A stretch of DNA of 5,100 nucleotides, from assembly GCA_937877765.1 (NCBI GenBank), contig CALGBN010000516.1, forward strand, positions 1-5,100, read 5' to 3'. The DNA is from Candidatus Bathyarchaeota archaeon. Its GTDB lineage: Archaea > Thermoproteota > Bathyarchaeia > TCS64. Made by a program: the position numbers and the translations under genes. Under the pieces are notes generated by a model. The model was given only the letters and a program-made list of their open reading frames with translations, was not told the origin of the DNA and did not search any database. Of the stretch, positions 1 to 5,031 are shown piece after piece. How positions within the stretch are numbered: position 1 is the first letter of the stretch; every line of letters begins with the position of its first letter.

Positions 1-66
1 CAAGCAGAAGACGGCATACGAGATGTAGAGAGGTCTCGTGGGCTCGGAGATGTGTATAAGAGACAG
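1..66 (+). other. Illumina Nextera adapter (P7, i7 index, read-2 transposase end); not genomic
   Basis: Positions 1-24 match the Illumina P7 primer, 25-32 are an 8-base index (GTAGAGAG, which I recall as Nextera N707 in primer orientation), and 33-66 are the Nextera read-2 sequence ending in the 19-base Tn5 mosaic end. This is library sequence. Genomic DNA starts at 67, directly after the mosaic end. Any reading frame entering this stretch is an artefact. Confidence 0.99.
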
Positions 67-71
67 ATATA

Positions 72-97
72 ACCCCTAATCGAGGGGTGTAATTTTT
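72..97 (+). terminator. GC-rich hairpin followed by a T-run; possible terminator of an unseen upstream gene
   Basis: ACCCCT (72-77) and AGGGGT (83-88) form a perfect six-base-pair stem with a five-base loop, followed after four bases by five Ts (93-97). This could end a transcript from a gene left of the fragment edge, or be part of the eS26 leader. Archaeal terminators need mainly the T-run, so the role of the stem is uncertain. Confidence 0.4.
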
Positions 98-101
98 CGA
101 G

Positions 102-116
102 GCATCCTCTGGATGT
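102..116 (+). other. Small hairpin in the eS26 leader
   Basis: CATCC (103-107) and GGATG (111-115) pair around the three-base loop TCT, with a possible G-T pair outside (102 and 116). It ends 18 bases before the eS26 ribosome binding site. If the transcript starts upstream it would lie in the 5' leader. A five-pair stem is short enough to be chance, so no regulatory role is claimed. Confidence 0.25.
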
Positions 117-133
117 CTATTATAATTAAAAGA

Positions 134-140
134 GAGGTGA
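134..140 (+). promoter_or_regulatory. Ribosome binding site of the eS26 gene
   Basis: GAGGTGA lies four bases before the ATG at 145 and is complementary to the conserved 3' end of archaeal 16S rRNA. It is the strongest Shine-Dalgarno sequence in the window and fixes the start of the ribosomal protein. Confidence 0.85.
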
Positions 141-144
141 AATA

Positions 145-378
145 ATGAGTTCAAACATCACCAGAAAGAAAGGGCAGAGCGGTAGAACCAAGTCCGTGGA
201 ATGCGCTCAATGTGGAGCACTTGTACCACGTGATAAGACCATAGCGAAGCGTCGGTATGGTTTGCCCTTGAATAGGCGTTTGATCAAGATTCTAAAAGAT
301 CAAGGTGCGCGTATTCATGCTGGGAGGAACACCATTTATTACTGTGTTTCCTGTGCAAAGCACCGGAAATACGTCTAA
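145..378 (+). CDS. rps26e: Small ribosomal subunit protein eS26 (S26e)
   Basis: This is a 77-residue basic zinc-binding protein of the small ribosomal subunit. In solved eukaryotic ribosomes the family sits near the 3' end of the small rRNA and contacts mRNA at the exit channel. Seen here: a basic N-terminus rich in Lys, Arg and Gly (residues 6-16); a CxxC pair at C20/C23 in VECAQCGALVPRDK; a second pair at C67/C70 in YYCVSCAKH; and the family-typical PRDKTI segment after the first pair. The four cysteines form the expected zinc site. It lacks the long C-terminal tail of the eukaryotic protein, ending seven residues after the last cysteine. The ATG start is set by GAGGTGA four bases upstream. 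The protein is found mainly in TACK and Asgard archaea, so it points to the host group. Its TAA stop interlocks with the stop of the convergent gene. Confidence 0.93.
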   Translation: MSSNITRKKGQSGRTKSVECAQCGALVPRDKTIAKRRYGLPLNRRLIKILKDQGARIHAGRNTIYYCVSCAKHRKYV

Positions 379-575
379 TTTCCCACATACTCTTCACAGT
401 CTCGTCTCATAATCCGCGACTCAATGAACCCTAATCGTTCGCAGTAACAGAAATCATCAAGATTCAGTCTTCTACGTTCTAGGGTGTTTACAATTTCCTT
501 GTTTTCTTGACTGAGCCTGAACCTCGTCTCTTTTGAAAGATCTATACCCCAGACACAGGTCCTGCATGTGACCAT
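375..575 (-). CDS. Small cysteine-rich protein, possible metal-binding, function unknown
   Basis: This is a 66-residue protein I cannot assign to a named family. It has CxxC at the very N-terminus (C4, C7 in MVTCRTCVWG), CxC at C43/C45 in DDFCYCERLG, and C60 in RRDCEEYV. Five spaced cysteines in so short a chain suggest a zinc or iron-sulfur site; the middle (residues 14-40) is charged and probably helical. There is no signal peptide or membrane segment. It converges on eS26 with a four-base overlap in which the TAG here and the TAA of eS26 share bases. It is divergent from the HAD gene. The ATG at 575 has no good Shine-Dalgarno sequence. The cysteine pattern and the exact fit between neighbours argue for a real gene; being short and unrecognised argues for caution. 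Confidence 0.65.
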   Translation of the reverse strand: MVTCRTCVWGIDLSKETRFRLSQENKEIVNTLERRRLNLDDFCYCERLGFIESRIMRRDCEEYVGN

Positions 576-617
576 AGTTCTCTATTTAATGTACTCTGAT
601 TTGGGTTTACTGGAAAA

Positions 618-626
618 CGTTATACT
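618..626 (+). promoter_or_regulatory. TATA-like box for the HAD gene, possibly read both ways
   Basis: TTATAC (620-625) is centred about 30 bases before the TTG at 653, which places transcription start at or a few bases before the start codon. That fits leaderless initiation, and no Shine-Dalgarno sequence precedes the gene. On the other strand the same bases read GTATAAC, centred about 47 bases before the ATG of the cysteine-rich gene, so one near-symmetric box could serve both directions. This is inferred from spacing only. Confidence 0.45.
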
Positions 627-652
627 CCGCGATACCAACTAGCCCAGACAAG

Positions 653-1339
653 TTGAAGCTCAAAGGCATAATATTCGATCTCGACAGCACCCTCATACAG
701 GCAAAGATCGACTTCGTTGACATGAAAAACCACATGATCGCGTTACTAGAAAAGCATGGTCACCCCCAAGGAACACTGAGTCCAACAGACCAGACAACAG
801 TAATGATCATGGAAAGCGCAAACCAAGAATGGGAAAAGCAGAAAAAACCCAAGGCAGAATGCGACCAGATAGTAAAACAGATCGAGGAAATCATGAACCA
901 AGGTGAGTTAAACGCCATATCAAACCTACAAGAAATAGAAGGTGCAGCACTCGCAATCAAAAAACTCAAAGAAATGGGACTAAAACTAGCAATATTAACA
1001 CGAAGCCACCACGCCTACGCTGTTCAGTCATTAAAGAAACTAGGTATCTATGACGATTTTGATATCATACTTGGACGCCACGAGACACCTGAACCCAAAC
1101 CATACAAGGGAGCCATAGACCACACAGTGAAGCTGATGGGTCTCACAGTGGACGATGTTGTGATGATTGGCGACCATCAAATTGACCGCGACAGCGCCAA
1201 TAATAGTGGTTGTCTATTCATTGGTGTAGGTACTGGACGGCGTGGAATGAAAAGTTGGACGGATGAGAAGCCTCCAGAGCATTTTCTAGCTTCTGTAGCC
1301 GAGCTTCCCGAGTACCTTGTGTCACAGGGTTTTGTCTAA
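653..1339 (+). CDS. HAD-superfamily hydrolase, phosphoglycolate phosphatase-like
   Basis: This is a 228-residue soluble enzyme of the haloacid dehalogenase superfamily, most likely a phosphatase of a small phosphometabolite; the substrate cannot be told from sequence. Motif I is FDLDSTL with nucleophile D9 and acid D11. Residues 18-95 form a helical cap of the C1 type. Motif II is the threonine in ILTRS (T116). Motif III is the lysine in EPKP (K149). Motif IV is GDHQIDRD with D174 and D178 for magnesium. All catalytic positions are present and the length is normal. The TTG start puts the protein at MKLKGIIFDLD, where this family normally begins, and a TATA-like box about 30 bases upstream suggests a leaderless transcript. 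Codon use changes sharply about halfway: only 7 of codons 1-120 end in T, against 36 of codons 121-228. A T-run follows the stop. Confidence 0.9.
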   Translation: MKLKGIIFDLDSTLIQAKIDFVDMKNHMIALLEKHGHPQGTLSPTDQTTVMIMESANQEWEKQKKPKAECDQIVKQIEEIMNQGELNAISNLQEIEGAALAIKKLKEMGLKLAILTRSHHAYAVQSLKKLGIYDDFDIILGRHETPEPKPYKGAIDHTVKLMGLTVDDVVMIGDHQIDRDSANNSGCLFIGVGTGRRGMKSWTDEKPPEHFLASVAELPEYLVSQGFV

Positions 1340-1346
1340 TCACAAA

Positions 1347-1353
1347 GTTTTTT
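1347..1353 (+). terminator. T-run after the HAD gene, likely archaeal terminator
   Basis: GTTTTTT lies eight bases after the TAA of the HAD gene and upstream of the next promoter. Archaeal RNA polymerase can terminate on a short T-run without a stem. No clear stem precedes it. Confidence 0.4.
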
Positions 1354-1368
1354 ACCAAACCCTTATCC

Positions 1369-1393
1369 TATAGTCTAAATCCCGCATTATATC
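1369..1393 (+). promoter_or_regulatory. Promoter of the UPF0147 gene, with a block shared with the promoter at 1791-1816
   Basis: TATA (1369-1372) is followed by GTCTAAA (1373-1379) and CATTATATC (1385-1393). If TATA is the TFB/TBP box, transcription would begin near 1394-1397 and CATTATATC would sit just upstream of the start, where archaeal promoters often have an AT-rich proximal element. The same order of blocks occurs before the membrane protein gene at 1824. Confidence 0.5.
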
Positions 1394-1399
1394 AGGTGA
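1394..1399 (+). promoter_or_regulatory. Ribosome binding site that selects ATG 1405 for the UPF0147 gene
   Basis: AGGTGA lies five bases before the ATG at 1405. The longer frame beginning at GTG 1396 would start inside this site, so the ATG is the better start. The arrangement copies that of the eS26 gene. Confidence 0.8.
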
Positions 1400-1404
1400 A
1401 AAAT

Positions 1405-1674
1405 ATGAGTAAAGCAGATGAATATCAAAAAAAATTAGCACAAGCCAAACAGATTCTCAACATGATTGCGGACGATAACACCACGCCTCGAAACATCAGG
1501 CGAACCGCAAAAAGTGCAGCTGACATGCTTGACGACCCTAGTCTAAGCATAGCGGCGAGGGCAGCAAACAGCATCAGCGTCCTTGAAGAGATAAGTCAAG
1601 ACCCCAACATGCCCATGTACAGCCGCACCCGAATATGGAACGCCATCAGTGTTCTAGAAGGAATCAGAGACTAG
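1405..1674 (+). CDS. UPF0147 family protein (archaeal, function unknown)
   Basis: This is an 89-residue soluble helical protein of a family found in archaea and not functionally characterised to my knowledge. The family pattern is clear: TTPRNIRRTAKSAADML (26-42), then a variable turn DDPSLS, then RAANSISVLEEISQDPNMP (52-70), then SRTRIWNAISVLEGIRD (73-89). The two-part layout, the NIRR and DPNMP motifs and the terminal tryptophan helix are typical. It has no cysteines and no membrane segment, and its length is normal. It begins 65 bases after the HAD gene, with a T-run and its own promoter between, so it is probably transcribed separately. An in-frame GTG three codons upstream (1396) is rejected because it overlaps the ribosome binding site. 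Confidence 0.9.
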   Translation: MSKADEYQKKLAQAKQILNMIADDNTTPRNIRRTAKSAADMLDDPSLSIAARAANSISVLEEISQDPNMPMYSRTRIWNAISVLEGIRD

Positions 1675-1823
1675 TCACCCCCTTTTTGTAACCCAATCAT
1701 TTTCAAAAACACTGTTAATCCTAGCTGATATTCATCTCATTATAAAAAAGTCATATATTACACATTACTGGCGTCAAACTATTCCTTTTTTATACGTCTA
1801 AAACCAACATTATATCGCTGATT
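1675..1823. other. AT-rich intergenic region with a second TATA-like site
   Basis: After the UPF0147 stop there is CCCCCTTTTTG (T-run 1683-1687), a likely weak terminator. Further on are TATAAAAAAG (1741-1750) and CATATATTA (1752-1760), a good TATA-like sequence about 80 bases before the next start, and finally the promoter at 1788-1816. I see no tRNA, strong hairpin or short frame with a coding look. At 149 bases it is the longest gap in the window. The 1741 box could start a leader transcript or a small RNA, but nothing else supports that. Confidence 0.4.
1788..1816 (+). promoter_or_regulatory. Promoter of the small membrane protein gene at 1824
   Basis: TTTTATAC (1788-1795) leads into GTCTAAA (1796-1802) and CATTATATC (1808-1816). 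With TATA at 1791-1794 transcription should start near 1818, leaving about six bases before the ATG. No Shine-Dalgarno sequence is present, which fits a nearly leaderless transcript. The block order matches that at 1369-1393. Confidence 0.55.
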
Positions 1824-2147
1824 ATGGAAACACGAACCATTCAGACACCATGGGCCAAATTATTCACATGGGAAGACCTTTCAACCCTAGCAATCTGTCT
1901 AGCGTTAGACATGCTTGACCTACTGGTACCATTTATGTCAACACCCATCTACGGGGACATACTGGACTTTAGCGGAATCGCATTCTGTGTTCTATTTTTC
2001 AACTGGATCGGTGCAATAACCATACTTGAGATAATCCCTGGACTAGATATAGTTCCCTTATACACCATCTCTTGGCTTACATGGTATCTTAACACCAGCA
2101 GAAACAAGCAAAAAAGGCTAATGGCGGAGCTAGAAAACTGGAAATAG
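1824..2147 (+). CDS. Small membrane protein, about three transmembrane segments, function unknown
   Basis: This is a 107-residue protein I cannot name. After a polar N-terminus (1-18) come hydrophobic stretches at about 19-38, 46-68 and 70-89, then a basic, charged tail (93-107) that is probably cytoplasmic. Acidic residues lie inside or at the edge of the hydrophobic parts (D29, D32, D45, D48, E69, D75). Two stretches look alike: LDLLVP (31-36) and GLDIVP (73-78), which may be an internal repeat or paired re-entrant turns. There is no cleavable signal peptide and there are no cysteine pairs. The ATG is chosen because the TATA box sits about 30 bases upstream. A second small membrane protein follows 60 bases later on the same strand, so the two may be co-transcribed and act together. 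Confidence 0.75.
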   Translation: METRTIQTPWAKLFTWEDLSTLAICLALDMLDLLVPFMSTPIYGDILDFSGIAFCVLFFNWIGAITILEIIPGLDIVPLYTISWLTWYLNTSRNKQKRLMAELENWK

Positions 2148-2207
2148 AACCAAAACCAGTACTCGTACTCCACAAGAACCTAAAAACACCACTACGATGC
2201 TCCATGC

Positions 2208-2390
2208 ATGAAGCTGTTAGAGTTGTTCAAACCCGAGATCTGGCTCACAGCATTAGCGACAATAATATTCATCCCCCTATGCAGGGTTCTCGGTCAAAAC
2301 ACAAACTTTGCCCTGTTCAAATTCGGTCTAGTCTTTGTAGGTGTAATAGCAGGAATATACCTCTACGCCTACTATGATATGCGTGGTTAG
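2208..2390 (+). CDS. Very small membrane protein with two transmembrane segments, function unknown
   Basis: This is a 60-residue hydrophobic protein that I do not recognise. Segments at about 11-29 (starting IWLTALATIIF) and 34-56 are joined by a short polar turn GQNTN (29-33). K8 and E10 lie before the first helix and D57, R59 after the second, so both ends may be cytoplasmic. No other start is possible: an in-frame stop lies at 2181 and no GTG or TTG lies between. There is no Shine-Dalgarno sequence and no strong TATA box, so expression probably depends on the gene upstream or on a weak leaderless start. The TAG stop interlocks with the TAA of the convergent glycosyltransferase gene. The clean two-helix pattern and exact packing support a real gene. 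Confidence 0.6.
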   Translation: MKLLELFKPEIWLTALATIIFIPLCRVLGQNTNFALFKFGLVFVGVIAGIYLYAYYDMRG

Positions 2391-3217
2391 GTCAACCGTT
2401 TCTCTTCAAGCCGTTCAAGTAACTCCCACATAGCGTACTTCCGTGCAAACTCATAATATTCTCGGCTATGCGGCTTGTGTAATCTCCCCAACGCGGTTAA
2501 GGCATGAGCTAGAAACATGGTAAAGCCGCCCAGTATCCATGGACGATCAGTGGCATAGACCAGTGCGATAAGAAAAGTATGCCATACAGGGAACCCTAGG
2601 AAATATCTTGAACGCCCAGAGAGAACCCATCTACTTAGATTACCTCTTCTCCAAGTCCTGAGTTGAGTGTATTTGATCTCGGGGAATGACTCTACTACCC
2701 ATCCATGTTGTTTTGCTTGTATCAATGCAAGAGTATCAAAAGCGTTTCCCGGCGTAAAATGACCAATATCATCCCAACAAGCTCTTCTGTAAATCTTGGC
2801 TCCATCTGATGCTCTTCCACGCCATACTTTTTCATCAGTAGGTGTACCACTCGATACACCGAGACGCGGATTCTCCTCAAACTTCTTGATAAGTCTCTTG
2901 AAATAGTCCTTGGGTAATACGCTATCAGCGTCGATTTTCAGCAGAAAATCCCAGTCAGGAACAAGCTCAGTGACCTTTTTCACTCCACTATTCAACGCCC
3001 AAGCGAGATTAACACCTCTTGTCTCGTGTCTAGGATTCTTAAGCCTGAGAGGAGTGATTCCATTGTATTCTCGTAGTATATCGACTGTGTGGTCTGTTGA
3101 GTCGTCATCTACAACCACATAGACTTCCGGTGCTGGTTCAAGCGCTAGAACCGCCTCAACTGTCTGACGTATGAAACTTTCCTCGTTTCTGCCACTGGTT
3201 AAGGCTACGTATTTCAT
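2387..3217 (-). CDS. Family 2 glycosyltransferase
   Basis: This is a 276-residue GT-A fold enzyme that transfers a sugar from a nucleotide or lipid-phosphate donor; donor and acceptor cannot be told from sequence. Seen: the N-terminal nucleotide-binding strand and loop VALTSGRNEE (4-13), the DDDSTD motif (37-42), RGVNLAWALNSG (67-78), and the metal-binding DAD at 96-98 in LLKIDADSVLP. D161 in the AFDTLAL segment is the probable catalytic base region. A C-terminal hydrophobic pair (about 206-224 and 227-244) suggests membrane association, so it probably acts on a lipid-linked acceptor at the cytoplasmic face. ATG 3217 is chosen over TTG 3235 because it gives the typical MKYVALTSGRNE start and has GGAGA seven bases upstream. 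It is divergent from glmS across 120 bases, which suggests, but does not prove, a shared role in glycan synthesis. Confidence 0.88.
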   Translation of the reverse strand: MKYVALTSGRNEESFIRQTVEAVLALEPAPEVYVVVDDDSTDHTVDILREYNGITPLRLKNPRHETRGVNLAWALNSGVKKVTELVPDWDFLLKIDADSVLPKDYFKRLIKKFEENPRLGVSSGTPTDEKVWRGRASDGAKIYRRACWDDIGHFTPGNAFDTLALIQAKQHGWVVESFPEIKYTQLRTWRRGNLSRWVLSGRSRYFLGFPVWHTFLIALVYATDRPWILGGFTMFLAHALTALGRLHKPHSREYYEFARKYAMWELLERLEEKRLT

Positions 3218-3224
3218 TGGGTGT

Positions 3225-3229
3225 TCTCC
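3225..3229 (-). promoter_or_regulatory. Ribosome binding site supporting ATG 3217 of the glycosyltransferase
   Basis: On the minus strand GGAGA lies seven bases before the ATG at 3217. It falls inside the alternative frame that begins at TTG 3235, which weakens that longer start. Confidence 0.5.
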
Positions 3230-3242
3230 GGACAAACTATGT

Positions 3243-3263
3243 ATTATAATCCCGTTAATAATC
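3243..3263 (-). promoter_or_regulatory. Candidate TATA boxes of the glycosyltransferase gene
   Basis: Two AT-rich sites are read on the minus strand: GATTATTAAC (3254-3263), which would start transcription near 3233 and include the GGAGA site, and ATTATAAT (3243-3250), which would start it near 3221, close to the ATG. Sequence alone does not choose between them. Either agrees with the ATG at 3217. Confidence 0.4.
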
Positions 3264-3285
3264 TTAACCGCCTACATACTATAGC

Positions 3286-3294
3286 TTTTTAATA
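3286..3294 (+). promoter_or_regulatory. TATA-like box of glmS
   Basis: TTTTTAATA is about 48 bases before the TTG start of glmS, so transcription should start near 3315 and leave a leader of about 23 bases. That leader contains the purine-rich GAGAGAG (3323-3329), a weak ribosome binding site. There is no sign of a glmS ribozyme in the 120-base gap. Confidence 0.45.
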
Positions 3295-3337
3295 GTCAGA
3301 TACTACAGGATGGTAGTAACAAGAGAGAGTGTCTGAC

Positions 3338-5031
3338 TTGTGTGGAATTTTCGGATGTATATTACGTGAAGGACAGGCTGTAAAACTCATCAACGACGGC
3401 TTGAAACGACTAGAATACAGAGGCTATGACAGTACAGGCGTCGCAATAATAAATAACAACCAGATGGAGGTCCGCAAGGATAAAGGCAGAATAGAGGAAG
3501 TAATGAGCGGCCTCCGTATACTGGATATGCCGGGTAAGATCGGTGTAGGTCATACTCGTTGGGCTACTCATGGTGCCCCTGCGATGGAGAATGCTCACCC
3601 TCATACTGATGAGAGTGAATCTATTGCGGTTATCCACAATGGTGTCATCGAGAACTATCTTGAACTCAAGGACGAGATGATCGAGAAAGGGCATATATTC
3701 AAGTCACGTACAGACACAGAGGTCTTGGCTCATCTTCTTGAAGATGAGATGAAGACTGATATTGGTCTTCAAGGCGCTATGCTCAGGGTTCTCCGGCGAA
3801 TAAAAGGCAGCTATGCTTTCGTTGTGTTGAGTACCTATGAGCCAGATAAAATATACTGTGCACGTAACGAGAGCCCACTGGTTCTCGGTGTCTCTGAGAA
3901 TGGCACATTCTGCGCATCAGATGTACCCGCATTATTACCATATACAAACCAGGTGAATTATCTACGGAACGGCGAGATGGCTATACTCAGCCTTGAAGGA
4001 TACAAGATAGTCAAGATAAGTGATGGTACTGAGGTTGAGCGTCCCACACAGGAGATCACATGGAGCCCCGAGATGGCGGAAAAACAAGGCTATACTCATT
4101 ACATGTTAAAGGAGATCCATGAACAACCAACTAGTCTAAGAAACGGTCTAAGACTGCAAGAAAGATATCTCGACCTATTAACTCAATTCTTAGACCGTGG
4201 CAAAGAGGTGTTCCTCGTAGCTGCGGGAACAAGTTTCCACAGTTGTCTAGCGGGGTCTTATCTGTTCAGCAAGTTGGCTCGTTTAACCACATTCCCCGTG
4301 GTTTCCAGCGAGTTCATGGAGCGATATGGTTCCACAGTAGGAATCGACTCGATTATTTTGACTGTGAGTCAGAGTGGTGAGACATATGATACTTTGAAGG
4401 CCATTGATCATGCGCGTATGCGGGCGTCAACCGTGCTTGGTGTCACGAATACCGTTGGCTCTACATTGACTCGTGTTGCTCGTGCTTATCTTATACAGCA
4501 GAGTGGTCCCGAGATCGGTGTCGCAGCTACAAAGACCTTCACTTCACAGGTATTGGTGCTTTCTCAGATGGCGCTACGTTTGGCTAAGAATCGTGGTAAG
4601 TTGAGTCAGGATGAGCTTGATGATTATGATACGAAGCTTCACATGATTCCAGACTGGGTTGAGAAAACCATTGAGGCAAATGAGGAAAAGATTAAGCAAC
4701 TCGCTGAGGACAATTTGAATGAAGAATTGTTTGTTTTCCTAGGCAGGGGTATCAGTTCAGCTACCGCTATGGAGGGTAGATTGAAGCTGCTTGAGATCAC
4801 ATATGTGCCTTCACTGGCATACCCGGCTGGCGAGAGCAAACATGGACCAATAAGTATCATTGAAGACGGAGTAACTTGTGTGTTTGTCTGTCCACGAGGC
4901 GATACTCATAAGCACATGATTGGCAGCATCATGGAGATGAAGAGCCGTGGAGCGAAAATAGTGTCCATCTGTGAGGAGGGTGACGAGGATATCAAGCGCC
5001 TCAGTGATGATGTGATCGAGATGCCTAAGGG
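3338..5031 (+). CDS. glmS: Glutamine-fructose-6-phosphate aminotransferase (isomerizing), 3' end missing
   Basis: It makes glucosamine-6-phosphate from fructose-6-phosphate and glutamine, the first step to UDP-GlcNAc, in the cytoplasm. The first 564 codons are present; the family is usually near 600 residues, so about 40 C-terminal residues are lost at the library end, including the C-tail lysine of the active site. Glutaminase half: C2 is the N-terminal nucleophile after Met removal, with LEYRGYDS (25-32), HTRWATHG (72-79), HNGVIENY (100-107) and SRTDTE (123-128). Isomerase half: AAGTSFHS (295-302), SQSGETYDT (344-352), GPEIGVAATKTFTSQ (390-404), E486 and KHGP with H502, matching E. coli E488 and H504. 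TTG 3338 is the start because Cys must come second; an in-frame GTG at 3329 would bury it. Codons after position 5031 are adapter. Confidence 0.96.

Noticed and set aside
760..969. 69-codon minus-strand frame
   Set aside because: Opposite the cap domain of the HAD gene, whose motifs make the plus strand the coding one.
1396..1404. GTG start three codons upstream for the UPF0147 gene
   Set aside because: The GTG is part of the AGGTGA ribosome site; ATG 1405 has correct spacing and fits the family length.
1949..2173. 74-codon minus-strand frame
   Set aside because: Overlaps most of the membrane protein at 1824; the plus-strand gene has a promoter and a clean membrane pattern.
2910..3122. 70-codon plus-strand frame
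   Set aside because: Opposite the DxD and DDDSTD core of the glycosyltransferase; serine-rich low-complexity product typical of antisense frames.
3218..3235. TTG start at 3235 for the glycosyltransferase
   Set aside because: It adds six residues not typical of the family and overlaps the GGAGA site serving ATG 3217.
3218..3337. glmS ribozyme or riboswitch upstream of glmS
   Set aside because: The 120-base gap is AT-rich with no strong stems, and the glmS ribozyme is known from Gram-positive bacteria.
3410..3694. 94-codon minus-strand frame
   Set aside because: It lies opposite the conserved glutaminase domain of glmS, has no family features, and is best explained as a shadow.
4639..4860. 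73-codon minus-strand frame
   Set aside because: Antisense to the conserved isomerase domain of glmS; no ribosome site or recognisable protein.
67..5031. Nine-base Tn5 target duplication flanking the insert
   Set aside because: The first and last nine genomic bases differ, as expected, because each end comes from an independent tagmentation event; this is not a transposon.
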